DNA from: Cyrtodaria siliqua
Taxonomy: Eukaryota; Mollusca; Bivalvia; Adapedonta; Hiatellidae
Length of the DNA: 64,000 nt
NCBI GenBank assembly: GCA_037043455.1
Contig: JAWPHD010000127.1
Coordinates: forward strand, 255,501 to 319,500
Direction of reading: 5' to 3'
Shown: positions 22,530 to 34,090 of the stretch, piece by piece
Position numbering within the stretch: the first letter of the stretch is position 1
How the letters are laid out: each line of letters opens with the position of its first letter
Position numbers and translations under genes: made by a program
Notes under the pieces: generated by a model
What the model saw: only the letters and a program-made list of their open reading frames with translations
What the model was told of the DNA's origin: nothing
The model's database searches: none

Positions 22530-23095
22530 TGGCTATGGTTTTTGTTATGAGAGTTTCAGTTTCTGAACATAGAAAAAACTCCTTAAATAGCTAAGCATGG
22601 ATATCACAGGAGTGTTCAAGAGAATCAAATCAAAGGGCCAATCTTACACGAAACAGCTGTAAGCCGATATTCTTCGCCAAGAATTGTATTTGCATATTCA
22701 TACATAGTTGAAACAATGTTATCCGATATCGGCAAAAATGCTTTCGCCGAATTTACAGGCAATAAGGTTTCAGCTATATTGTAATGTGTTGAGTTTCGTT
22801 GATGTTAACGAAATGTATTTTGTGTGTTCTGCTAGTCACTAAAAATCTGCAAAATTTATACACAAGTTAGGCTTTTGCACTAAAAAGGGACTTCCAGTGA
22901 TAACGCCGTTGTTAGCACAAACATCGATTCAAATTATACATTTTTTGTTTGCTTCTCAGTTTGTCTCCCAAATTTGCACTATTCCAATGTGTAGTAATGT
23001 GATTATTGACTCGCTACAAGCAGATAAAGTGAAACCTAAATCGTCGAGTGACAATATAATATAGCCCCATTTTATAAAAAAAGTTATTTTAAAAT
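22530..23095. repeat. Old segmental duplication, arm 2
   Basis: Collinear with 21340-22210 but without the SINE. Diverged by point changes and small indels. Confidence 0.6.
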
Positions 23096-23274
23096 CATTC
23101 CTAATAAATACTAAAAAATGGATTCTTTTGAAGCAAATAAAAAAATAAAGCAAATGTTTATTCGTGCTTCAGCGGTTCTAAAACACCATTTACAAAGTGA
23201 AATTCTTTATATTAAAATACTGAAAAACGGTCTTCATTTAAATTGAGATTTTAAATATCAACTCATAAGGTATA

Positions 23275-23375
23275 GATCGTACAACGTTCATTCTGCGTTC
23301 GTTCTGCGTGCATTCTGCATGCATTTTTGGTTCGTTCAGCATTCGTCTGCGTTCGCTCTGCATTTATTTGGGGTA
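23275..23375. repeat. GTTCGTTCTGC-type degenerate array
   Basis: Repeats of CATTCTGC and GTTCGTTCTGC words over ~90 bases, just upstream of the LINE ORF1 remnant. It could belong to that LINE's 5' region. Confidence 0.5.
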
Positions 23376-23423
23376 CTTGAACGCTACTGGGTCTGTATAA
23401 TTAATACTACACATCATTAGCGG

Positions 23424-23854
23424 CCTTTATCACAAAAAACTACTCCTGGTATTAAACGATTTCGAGATGAGTCCGAATCTGAATCTGATGAGGATATTTC
23501 TCATTTAAATTGGCCTCGTGTTTTCACTATTACCTCTCTAGAGGATGACAAACCTATAACTAGACTCTCTCCTTTTGCCATCTCCAAGGCTTTACTTGGC
23601 ATCGCCGGTGAGTCAAGGAGTATTAAAAAACTCAATAATGGAAAACTTCTTGTTGAGTGTGCCAAAAATCACACTCCGAAGTGAAAGCACGAGAGGGAAA
23701 TACAGAAGATTAAGACTGAAAAGAACATTTCTTTTCCTGAAGCTAGAAAACGTGTTGAGAGTCTTACTCCGCTCACTCCATCTGGTAAATTGTATGCCAT
23801 GCGAGTAGGGTTGGGACAACAGCTACCAGGTCAGTCGCGGATCAGACCGAGTTG
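23424..23854 (+). pseudogene. Jockey-like LINE ORF1 (gag-like) remnant
   Basis: 23424-23684 reads PGIKRFRDESESESDEDISH, then LNWPRVFTITSLEDD and LSPFAISKALLGIAGESRSI, then KKLNNGKLLVECAKN. This is the N-terminal/RRM-like part of ORF1 proteins seen with molluscan jockey-like LINEs. After a stop, another frame from 23691 gives EIQKIKTEKNISFPEARKRV, which in intact proteins lies after the zinc knuckles. The CCHC knuckles that should sit between are deleted. ORF1 proteins bind the LINE RNA; this one cannot. ORF2 follows in the same direction. Confidence 0.75.
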
Positions 23855-24221
23855 ACCTGGTCAATCGACTCTGACAAGTTTACTACTATTCCACTCTCTG
23901 TTCAGAATTCCTCTAAAACATCTTCAGCCTGACAAACTGTGGTCCTCTTAAATAAGCCTCCTGTAGCTCCCAAACGTCTTGTGGCTTCCAAGCCTAAAAC
24001 TCCTTCAACTATATTCTCAATAACTCTTACATCTACTGCATCTACTTCATCTATTTCGAAATCGACGGACTCAGAACGGTTGCGTTGAAAACTGATTTGC
24101 AAGCTGTTACTGTCAGTGTTACGATGCACAGAGATAACAATATGCTCCTTATATTTACCGCCCAGTTCTTCACTAGACCTTAAAACTCTAAATCACCTAA
24201 TTACCATCACCTTTTATACTC

Positions 24222-26525
24222 TTGGGTGATATTAATGCACACAACTACATTTGGGGTTGTAAAGATATAAACGATAAGGGCAAGAAAGTTGAGGATTTCT
24301 TAGCCCAAAACAATTTATGTCTTTTTAATGATAACAAATTACATACAGGCTCTCATTCTTCCATTGATTTAACAATATGCGATCCAACGCTCTTGATGGA
24401 TTTTTCGTGGAGTGTTGGTGACGACCTATGTGTAAGTGACCACTTCCCATTATTGCTTGAAAATATCGGCCCTCCACTTCTCGAAGAAACGCAACGATAG
24501 TAACTTTACAAACCTGATTGGGATACGTTGCAATCTCTTTGTGAGGAACACTTAAAGTTTTTCGTTTTCGAGGATGTCGAAGACGCAACTACTATTTTTA
24601 CCAAAACCCTTCATGATATAGATGATCAAACTATTCCAAAAACCTCGGCAAATTCAAAACGCCCACATAAACCATGGTACGATGATGACTGCAAAAAGAC
24701 ATTCAGCGATCGTAAAGCTGCATTGAATGCTTTTAACTTGCGGCCAACTCAAACTAATTTAGATACTTTTAGAGTTTTTCGTGCGAAAGCCCGTCGTACT
24801 ATTAAGAATAGCAAGAGGAAATCCTGGAGATCTTATGTCTCTAGTCTGAACTCTCGCTCATCTCTTAAGAAGACGTGGGACATGGTCCGGAAAATAAACG
24901 GTAAAGATAATTCTAGTTTTGTAAATCCTCTTAAAACTGATATTGAAGATATAACAAACTCTTTGGCAGAAACATTTTCTAAAAACTCTTCTTCTGAAAA
25001 TTGTCAACCAAATTTTCTAACAAATAAGAAACAGAAGAAGCTGAATTTCAAGTCAAAACATTTGGAGAAATAAAATAAACTGTTCAATCTCAAAGAACTT
25101 CGAGAATCCCATAAAAAGAATCATGATACATCAGCTGGTCCTGATGATATCCGTTATCAATTATTAAAACATTTAACTGAAACCTGTCTCTCTACACATC
25201 TTGATATATTTAATAAGGTTTGGCTGACAGTAAACTTCCCCGATTCTTGGCAGGAAGTAATCGTTATTCCAGTCCCCCTGGAAAGGATCATACGGACCCA
25301 ATAAATGTTCACCCTATTACTTTAACGAGTTGTATATGTAAAACCATGGAACGAATGATTAATGAGAGACTCGTTTGGTACCTGGATCCCAATAAACTGA
25401 TAACAAAGTATCAAAGTGGATTCCGGCACCAAGGAGGCACAACAGACAATCTCATTCGATATGAATCATTTATTAGGGAAGCTTTCGTAATGAAAGAACA
25501 TCTAGTCGCTGTATTTTTTGACATGGATAAAGCTTATGACACTGCATGGAAGTACGGTATCATGAATGATCTTTATGCCCTTGGTCTAAGAGGCCGATTA
25601 CCAATTGTTATAGAGAATTTTAGATGATAGACAGTTTCTTGTCCGAATGGGTTCAACTCTCTGATATTCATGAACAGGAGATGGGTGTGCCACTCTCTGT
25701 CACCCTTTTCAATATAAAAAAAATTAACAGTATAGTTAAATGCATCAATCCTGATGTGGATTGCTCTCCATATGTTATATGTTATCGTGCAAAAAAACAT
25801 GAACACTATTATCAGACAACTTCAACAATGTCTCACTAAACTTCAGACCTGGTCTGATGAAAATGGTTTTAAATTTTCTAAATCTGAAACAAATTGTATG
25901 CACTTTTGTCAACTACTTAAATATCTTGAAGACCCTCATCTAACACTGGATGAGTCACCAATACCAATAGTGGATGAGACAAAATGTCTTGGTCTTATTT
26001 TCGACCGTAAATTAACGTTTATACCACCCCTTAAATACTTGAAGGCCAAGTGCGTTAAAGCTCTTAATTTACTTAAAGTTGTTGCAAACACTAATTAGGG
26101 AGAGGATCACTCTTTTTTATATATCTCTTATAAGATCCAAGCTGGACTACGGCTCAATAGAATATGGATCGACTCACAAGTCATACTTGCAGATGCTCGA
26201 TCCTATACATAATCAAGGAGTACGACTCGCCTTAGGTGCCTTTCGTACATCACCAGCCGAAAGCCTATATGTTGAAGCTTATGAACCATCACTGTCTCAT
26301 TAGACGGGACAAATTAGCCCTTTAGTATGCCATTAAATTACATTTTACCCTTCAAATCCAACTTTCGATATTGTTTTTAATCCTAGTTATAAACCTCTTT
26401 TTGATCGAAAACCGAAGGCCATTCGACCATTTGGTCTTCGTATTAAACCAAAATTAAGGGACACTGAAATCGACCTAAATTTGATTGCCAAGTACAAAGT
26501 ACCACAAAGTACTGTTGATTAATGT
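24222..26525 (+). pseudogene. Jockey-like LINE ORF2 remnant (endonuclease + RT)
   Basis: Order on the plus strand: GDINAHNYIWGCKDIN and SSIDLTICDP...VSDHFPLL (24224-24470), the C-terminal half of an apurinic-type endonuclease; linker (24528-25073); GPDDIRYQLLKHL (25139-25177), the RT start; FFDMDKAYDTAWKYGI (25518-25565), RT motif A; GVP then LSVTLFNIK (25684-25720), where the usual QGS residues are missing; then VDCSPYVICYRAKK (25757-25798), where the catalytic DD after YV is missing; then FSKSETNCMHF, CLGLIFD (thumb) and RSKLDYGSIEYGS (C-terminal). At least six frameshifts or stops. It is dead twice over, since both RT aspartates of motif C and the N-terminal endonuclease are gone. The 3' end is not clear. 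Confidence 0.85.
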
Positions 26526-26644
26526 TTTTACGAGGTTTGTAAAGTTCATCACCACCCATAGAACACAGACTGTTTTTATATTGTTTTTCGAACTCATGTT
26601 TCTGTTATATTTGTATTACAAAAGTGGATGACAGTTACATTAAT

Positions 26645-26885
26645 GAAATGTGCATGGGAGTTGCGAAGATTTTGGTTACGGTAGCCCTAATGCCAGAGCT
26701 TGTTAGTTATACAAAGGTTGTAAATATTAGTCAAACAGGAAGTCAAACAGGAAGTGTAACATTCACAGAACACAGACAACCAGAAACACTATAAATTGAA
26801 TGTAAGTATGCGCCAACAACAACATAAAAGGGTTGACAATAGGAGTACCGTCTTAGAACGGTCAATGGCAAAAAAACAGTAGTGG
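26645..26885 (-). mobile_element. RT-family fragments (-), RT scrap plus 3' end
   Basis: 26650-26735 matches the RT C-terminal coding strand seen at 36640-36700 (GGTTACGGTAGCCCT, AGTTATACAAAGGTTG). 26740-26885 matches the 3' end (GGGTTGACAATAGGAGTACC, TTAGAACGGTCAATGGC). The order is not that of one continuous copy, so two insertions or a rearrangement abut here. Confidence 0.55.
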
Positions 26886-27034
26886 GTTAAAAAAAAGTCT
26901 CCACGATGCATCCCAATTAAAAGGGTAAACAAACAAAAAGCTATCTTCCCCCAACAACAGCCAAATTTAGGAACAGATGTACACCTTTTCTAAACAGACT
27001 GACGACGAGGTATATACAATTATATGTTACATAT

Positions 27035-27229
27035 TTGTCTGTGATTTGTATAGGCAATACTGGGAATGGAAAAGCTATATCTACTCGTTTGCTCTGTTGT
27101 GAAATATCTCACATTGCTCGGCCTTTTCCGTCAGTGGTGGGAACGCCAAATGACGTTCCGATTGTTTTACTGACGTCGTCGTCAGATTCCGCCACTAGGC
27201 TGCGTACGGCTAAATATAGCCTGGCTTAA
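27035..27229 (+). other. Unrecognised frame with P-loop-like GNTGNGK
   Basis: Open frame reading ICIGNTGNGKAISTRLLCC. GNTGNGKA resembles a Walker A loop but has A where S or T should be. The remainder matches no GTPase or AIG1 family I know. A possible acceptor (TTTGTATAG) sits just before GCAATACTGGG. It could be an orphan or decayed host exon, or chance. No partner exons are found nearby. Confidence 0.2.
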
Positions 27230-27269
27230 GTCCCGCCTTTTGTTGTGTACGATTCAGTACAGAAGTGAA

Positions 27270-27630
27270 AGTTCACAGAGGTCAGCAGATATAACTTTGA
27301 AATATTCAATATGCATTTTCAGAAAGGATTAGCTATAGGTAAAATAATCCCTATCAGCTAGGATCATTAAATTAAATAAAAAAATATTTTTTCATGTTTT
27401 TGAAAATTTAACATCCATTGAAAATTCAGTGCGGATTCAATAGTGTTTGTAAACACAAACATGTGCAGAGAGGTTGATCTGGAAAAGTTGTCTTTTTCAC
27501 ACTTTCAAAGGCTTTGTGATGGAAATATCTATGAAATAAGGTAATTTAAAGAAAGTGTATAATTCTTGAGATATTAGCTGACGGGTGCCACAGGAGGTCT
27601 ATGGGAAAGTATTTAGTTTTCTGCAACCTA
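27270..27630. repeat. Direct repeat, copy 1 (~360 bp)
   Basis: Begins GTTCACAGAGGTCAGCA and ends GGAAAGTATTTAGTTTTCTG. Repeated in the same orientation at 28030-28402, offset ~755 bp, with small indels. Intervening sequence is not repeated. Confidence 0.85.
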
Positions 27631-28029
27631 TAGGCTAGATACTGCATAGGGTATACGTGAAAGTAGACATACTGTTTTCTAACACAATGATTTGAAAGAG
27701 TGAGAAATGTTGAATTATGGTGTATTTTGACTTTTCTTATAACTCTTTTCATGATTTTTAAATATTTCAAAGTTTTATGATGCAAAATAGGTATTTTAAA
27801 TTCTTTTATTAAGGGTTGTGGACACCAAATTAGCCATACCTGACACCTGGTATACACAATTGGGATGTAATGCACATGTTTGACACAGTTAAAGGTATAT
27901 CTAGTAAATTTTATTCATTTCAGAGGCCTTTGCATACATTGTTTGGCAAAAATGTCAGTAAGCGACAGTCTACATCTGTCCGAAAAGATGTCGAAAAGCC
28001 GCTTATGTCTGTTTTGAAAAAGATGTTTG

Positions 28030-28402
28030 AGTTCACAGAGGTCAGCATATATAACTTTGAAATATTCAATATGCATTTTCAGAACGGATAAACTATAGGT
28101 AAAATAATCCCCATCAGCTAGGATCATTAAATTAAATAAAAAAATACTTTTTCATGTTTTTGAAAATTTAACATCCGTTGAAATTGCATGTCAGTATTCA
28201 GTGCGGATTCAATAGTGTTTGTTAAACAAACATGTGCAGAGAGGTTGAGCTGGAAAAGTTGTCTTTCACACTTTCAAAGGCTTTGTGATGGAAATATCTA
28301 TAAAATAACGTAATTTAAAGAAAATCTGGAGTATAATTCTTGAGATATTAGCTGACAGATGCCACAGGAGGTCTATGGGAAAGTATTTAGTTTTCTGCAA
28401 CC
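28030..28402. repeat. Direct repeat, copy 2 (~370 bp)
   Basis: Second copy of 27270-27630. It differs by substitutions and short insertions (for example an extra GTCAGTATT before CAGTGCGGATTC). No LTR hallmarks, so this is more likely a local duplication. Confidence 0.85.
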
Positions 28403-29525
28403 ACTAGGGAATTACGATTACGGAAATTAACAAAGTGTTCCGGTTCCACTTGTTTTGTTTGTATGACGTAACGTCGTCTTGGCGTTCTCGTGCAAACTGG
28501 TGTAAAAAGGCGTGAATCAAATAAAATATTAATAAAATATCATTTTAAATTATGTAATATAGAGTTTAATAACCAGTGTTTTTGAGATACTGAAAATATC
28601 TCCCTCGGTAGAGAAATGGCCCCGATATAAGAACTCGTAAAAATGGCCCCGATATAAGAACGAGTGCGGAGCTCTACCTCTAGCTCTTAACTCATTTTTG
28701 CGCCATACAGCCTTCAAGAACGAATATTTTCAGATTCCCTCCCTTATAATAAAACTATAGTGATTTCGAAATTTAAATAAAACATGTTTTAGCAGCAATG
28801 AACACACTTTGTTTTTTGATGATTATTAATATTGATCAGAATGATTGAGTGATAAGTATAAAAGGATGAAATTATATATAGATTGGTGTACAAAGTGTAA
28901 CAAAGTCAAGCCTATGCAAATCACAGCTTAAAAGAGGGACGTTTCTATTTGTGCTGAGTATATACACACTATAAACGGTTTTAACCAGCTAGGGCAAACT
29001 CCGATACTGCAGCGACGAATCACGAGTTACCATCTCATAATTTATTGTACGCATATTCAATTCCGTTATTTGGCGTGTAAATTTCTTTAAGAAAGAAGGC
29101 ATGACCAGGTATAATGAATCAAAGTTATAATGCAACATGGACATTTTCCACATTGTATTTTATATTACATGTCCTGCTTAAAGTAATTAACGTCAATGTT
29201 TTTAATGAAAGAAAGACAACATTCAGAACATATGGTTTAACAAGGACCTATCCATTTATTTAGTCATCATCCCCATTTCAACACTCTCACTCTCTCAAGT
29301 GTGTTTGGTTCATAACAGGAAAGAAATTCAACAAATAAAGTGTAAGATGTATTAACAATGAATAAAGAACACATAAAATTGGAAACTTAAATATATTTAT
29401 AACATGAAATATCGATCAGATACCAATCAGAAAGTGATTAAAATTAATTCAAGCACAAATCTAAGTATATCCTCAGCCTAAAATTGCATTCTCTATGTGA
29501 CATCTGTTTCATAGCAATACAAGTA
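28403..29525. other. No gene recognised
   Basis: A two-copy 25 bp repeat (AATGGCCCCGATATAAGAAC) at 28614-28665. Otherwise AT-rich and featureless. Confidence 0.5.
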
Positions 29526-29529
29526 GATA

Positions 29530-29720
29530 TAAAATCGAACAAGAAAAGTAGAATTCAAGGACAACAGTCAACCAAAAAACTGGATCAATGATTGTCATAC
29601 AATTCCTGTGGGATGAAAAGATAACAATATTGATTGGATGTACGAGGAGACTTTCGAAGTCGAACAGTAAAATAAGGTTTTACAGGAGACAGTCAACCAA
29701 AAGTATTAAAAATGTGCATC
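29530..29720 (-). mobile_element. RT-family 3' end scraps (-)
   Basis: Two fragments: ATCGAACAAGAAAAGTAGAA with CAACAGTCAACC (29535-29575), and TCGAACAGTAAAATAAGG with AGTCAACCAAAAG (29655-29705). Both correspond to the extreme 3' end of the family. Confidence 0.5.
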
Positions 29721-29781
29721 ACAAACTTCTTGTTAATTCCACATAACATTATTATGTAAACTTCCCTTAGTAAACTATTAA

Positions 29782-29933
29782 TAGAGGATCTTACATGAGT
29801 GCTCATTCATTATTGAATTTATTAAACGAGTTGGCAAACTTATATAATGCGATGCTCTTGCCGAGCATTATATCATTTTTGCTAACGAGTTTAATAAATT
29901 CAATAATGAATGAGAACGAATGTTAGATTCTAT
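29782..29933. mobile_element. Foldback MITE family F, copy 1
   Basis: ~150 bp near-palindrome. The left arm ATAGAGGATCTTACATGAG with TCATTCATTATTGAATTTAT pairs with the right arm ending ATTCGTTCTCATTC-complement (AATAATGAATGAG). GCATTATAT sits in the inner stem. Arms are ~70 bases. The second copy at 32408-32558 keeps both arms but has a different inner stem. Confidence 0.75.
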
Positions 29934-30117
29934 TTATCACATAACGTATAACGTCACATTACGTCAGAAAACGTATATTAACGTGACGTCCATTAAGTCA
30001 TTAATGTTATGTTATACCACTAGCGGAATATCGAAAATATTGAATGGTGTTATTACACTCCCATACCGCATGTTATATGATAAATGTTGTTACAGACCAA
30101 ACATGTTGATGTTTCCC

Positions 30118-31015
30118 AAACAAAGGTTTGAATAATAGCAATATGTTGTCTTTGATAATGTTCCCAATCAAAGGTTTGAATAAGAGCAATACGTTGTCTT
30201 TGATAATGTTCCCAACCAAAGGTTTGAATAAGAGCAATACGTTGTCTTTGATAATGTTCCCAACCCAAGGTTTGAATAAGAGCAATACGTTATCTTTGAT
30301 AATGTTCCCAACCAAAGGTTTGAATAAGAGCAATACGTTGTCTTTGATAATGTTCCCAATCAAAGGTTTGAATAAGAGCAATACGTTGTCTTTGATAATG
30401 TTCCCAACCAAAGGTTTGAATAAGAGCAATACGTTGTCTTTGATAATGCTCCCAACCAAAGGTTTGAATAAGAGCAATAATAATGTTCCCAACCAAAGTT
30501 TTGAATAAGAGCAATACGTTGTCTTTGATAATGTTCCCAATCAAAGGTTTGAATAAGAGCAATACGTTGTCTTTGATAATGTTCCCAACCAAAGGTTTGA
30601 ATAAGATCAATACGTTGTCTTTGATAATGTTCCCATTCAAAGGTTTGAATAAGAGCAATACGTTGTCTTTGATAATGTTCCCAACCAAAGGTATGAATAA
30701 GAGCAATACGTTGTCTTTGATAATGTTCCCAATCAAAGGTTTGAATAAGAGCAATACGTTGTCTTTGATAATGTTCCCAATCAAAGGTTTGAATAAGAGC
30801 AATACGTTGTCTTTGATAATGTTCCCAACCAAAGGTTTGAATAAGAGCCATACGTTGTCTTTGATAATGTTCCCAATCAAAGGTTTGAATAAGAGCAATA
30901 CGTTGTCTTTGATAATGTTCCCAATCAAAGGTTTGAATAGGAGCAATACGTTGTCTTTGATAATGTTCCCAATCAAAGGTTTGAATAAGAGCAATACGTT
31001 GTCTTTGATAATGTT
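30118..31015. repeat. 48 bp satellite, 19 units
   Basis: Units of 48 bp (AACCAAAGGTTTGAATAAGA, GCAATACGTTGTCTTTGATA, ATGTTCCC) start at 30118 and every 48 bases after. Unit 8 (30454) is only 37 bp. Units alternate irregularly between AATCAAAGG and AACCAAAGG and are otherwise nearly identical, so the array is young. 48 is divisible by three, so both strands show long stop-free frames of 16-residue repeats (plus KSNTLSLIMFPTKGLN, minus LLLFKPLVGNIIKDNV). The 11 bp deletion breaks each frame, which argues against coding. Confidence 0.95.
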
Positions 31016-32407
31016 GTGTGGTAGGCTCTTATTATGGTGTGGAAAATTCAAAACTACTTACAGATGATGAAACTTAACGCTAATTGTAAATGTTATAAAG
31101 TATTTCTCCTGAAGTGTGTATTGACTAAATACATTAATCCCAGCGTTGTCATAAGTTTTAACACACTACTGCTTAACGTGATCTGTAACAGCAGTAAGAC
31201 AAGAAGTTAAAAGATGTTCTAAGAAGAGCAGTCACTAGACTCAGACATAAACCGTTTTATAAGGATGTTTGCGTAATTTTGGAAAACAGTACGTAGTTGA
31301 AAGTTTGATTTGCTTTACGTTTTCCCAAGCCTTGTATACGAATTTGTGCTCCCGATATAAGCGAAAGTAAATAAACTGTTTAAATCTCATTAAACTGACA
31401 TGATAGTGATATGACGATTTTGCTCAATTGTACAGGGTATTTCAAACTGTTTAGTACAGAAATTTACACTGTTTATTTTCGTTTAATAATTCACCTTAGA
31501 ATGGACATGTTAAATACGTTTTGTATGCCGTTGTATGCCGAAGGGAATACGAGTGCCATTATTTAGTTCAGATAGTATCAAAGACATATATAGAGATTCA
31601 AACTATATTATATGTTACAGGAACATGCTGGATAAATCATTCTATCGGCAGTTTGGAATTTTAGTCAAATGTGTGTTTTAGAAAGACAATGTTGGTAAAC
31701 TCATGTACTCTAAGCTAAGATAAATTGGTCGAGGGAATGAAGTTAATTTAAAAAAAGACATAACAAGTCGATTAATCTTATAAATCTCTTGAAGTATTGA
31801 TGTTCTAATTAATCGATTGAATCGATCATCGATCAGTTAAGCCTTTAGTTTGTTTAATCGATTACACAATTGTATTAACAGTTTTTCATGATCGACTTTA
31901 CTCGTTGAAAAATTTTGGCTTACATTATTTCATTCTCTTATACTAAAATGTTACAATTTTGTAATAAGTACCAGTAATCACATATGATTTCTCTAGGAGT
32001 TATCGTAACTTACACTTCAAATAAATGCTGGTCAGTTTCATTCAGCTGGCTTTATTACCAGAACATATGTTTCTTTTCTTTATTATAGTCTGAAAAAGGA
32101 TTACATTTGTGTCATCATATTTAGCAGCCATGTTTAATCGATTAATGATCGATCATCGGTCTGTTAATTATTCTGATGATCGATCATGTTTTTTCTTCCG
32201 ATACCCAGCACTATCTTAAAGCCTCTATAACATAATACATATCGCATTCAATAACCGCATAACTGATACGCGTTATGTTAAAAGGAATCTGTAGAGATTT
32301 CCATCCCAGTCTTTATGAGCCTGTGGTGAATTTTAAACATGACTGTCTTTAATTGGACTGGTGATTCACAATGGGATGGAATAAATTGACAACGGATGAC
32401 AATTAGA
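31016..32407. other. No gene recognised; ATCGAT-rich patches
   Basis: Two patches rich in TAATCGATT and GATCGATCATC words (31830-31865 and 32135-32190), in the same orientation and possibly ends of a decayed element. No coding. Confidence 0.45.
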
Positions 32408-32558
32408 ATATAGAGGATCTTACATGAGTGCATGCTTAATATTGAATTTATTAAACGAGTTGAATAAAGGTGATGCGAGGCTGTGCCAGGCATCATTTCA
32501 ATTTTATCCAACGAATTTAATAAATTCAATAATAAGTAGGCACGAATGTGAGATTTAT
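32408..32558. mobile_element. Foldback MITE family F, copy 2
   Basis: Same outer arms as 29782-29933 (ATAGAGGATCTTACATGAGT, ATTGAATTTATTAAACGAG). The inner stem is rebuilt with GGTGATGCGAGGC and GCCAGGCATCA. Confidence 0.75.
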
Positions 32559-33519
32559 TTATTACATAAGTCACAGACCTAATAACAAATAGATTGGACA
32601 CTACGAAAATTATCTAAATTTCACGTGGCACAGTGCGAAAATTTCACAAAATATTTCCCAGCTTTAAACACACATATCATGAAGAGTTTTATAGATACAA
32701 GTTTCATTCATGCCAAATACCATCACAAATTTAGTTTTCTTTCCAATGATAGTTTTTTGTTTTCTCTTACATTTAGAGCAAAAAAGGAGTTTGACGGAAA
32801 CTTTGACTATGTCAAAACCTTGATTTTAAGAGAAAAGCAAAAAATGATGACATTTTTAACTTTAAACATCTTTTTATACAATTTCTTATTTTGAAAATAA
32901 ACAGAAATTATTATAATCCCATTTTGCTATTCACTGTGAATCTTTTGAATGTATTCTAATTAAAATCAGTGAATAATTGAGAGAGAAGATAGAAGGAAAA
33001 GTTCAGGTGCCACGTGATATTTGGTAACACTTCATTGGTTCAGATAGGAAGTTTCCTATCTGTTTATTAATATGTCTGTGCATAAGTCCAAAAAAAAGTG
33101 TAATATAGCTGTTATATTTTAAGTCGGTTAATATATTGCACTCACTGTGGTCAATACATGTACTGTGTTGAAAACGCGGTGACCTACATTCGTATCAAGT
33201 TCATGTGTTGAGTATGTATGACCATTCGAAATAACCAGGGCACAACAATTAAACATAAATGTTGGCTACTGAAATGCACTTATGAAAAATGCGGACACTG
33301 CACAAATTGGGGATAGGGGTTGTCTTGTTCTTTGAACAATGGGAATGTTGTACAAGCATATCATTGTCTGAGAAATAGTTTAATTACGTTGTTTGTTCAG
33401 AGACCCAGGGTTGACCACTACCTTTTAAGGTTCATGAATGACGCACGTGAATGTTGGTCATTCTAATTAGTTATATTTTTAGTAACAAACTGACAAAAAC
33501 TAATAGCCTGAGGGAAACT
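32559..33519. other. No gene recognised
   Basis: An 89-codon plus-strand frame (32625-32894) resembles nothing known and lies against the MITE. I do not call it a gene. Confidence 0.45.
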
Positions 33520-34090
33520 GTTACTGGTAAAACAATGATATGGCCGGACCATCCCACTCAACATGCAGATTGAGAAGGTCACTTTGGTTTGGAACAATAG
33601 GGGCTTACATATGTACCCAGTCTGTAAAGTGTTTTAATTATCTTGTTTACTCCAAACTGCTGAGATTTGTACTCTTGAACCAGTTTGGGCGACCTTTAAA
33701 CCGGTTATAGAAGTCATGTGCAATATGCTTAATTGCACGTGGCAGTCAATAGCTGGGTCATTATGATGCTATATAAATGTGGTGTAATAAATACTAAAAA
33801 GGGGATTAGCCACAACGGGGGAGATCAGATTAGATTGAGATTCAGAGCGAGATAGACTGAAGGTTTGGTCTCCATAAGTGGAGGCTTGGCGTGTCCCGGC
33901 CGGGTGAAACCCGTTCGGGCGGAGACTCGAACACACGCACGTTAAAGATAGTAGACTGCTTGCACATTTAAGATAGTAGAGTCATTCTAAGTTAGACATT
34001 TTACTCCGGTTTCTTCATTTGTATATTATGAACAGAAATTAGTAGATAGTAGTTTAAAAAAAAATATTAAAGACTATTACTTGTGTTAGA
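33520..34090 (+). promoter_or_regulatory. Possible LTR-like promoter block
   Basis: TATAAA-like ATATAAATG at 33770-33778 is followed within 16 bases by AATAAA (33786). A GC-richer ~150 base stretch (GGGGGAGATCAGATT, GTCCCGGCCGGGTG, CGGGCGGAGACTCG) then ends in AT-rich sequence. A TATA box, poly(A) signal and GC-rich leader in this order resemble the U3-R-U5 of an LTR or a retroelement promoter. I found no second copy, no primer-binding site and no coding partner, so this is speculative. Confidence 0.2.

Noticed and set aside
30290..31067. Long 16-residue-repeat frames on both strands (hydrophobic, transmembrane-looking)
   Set aside because: By-product of a 48 bp satellite. Frames break at the 37 bp unit and overlap on both strands.
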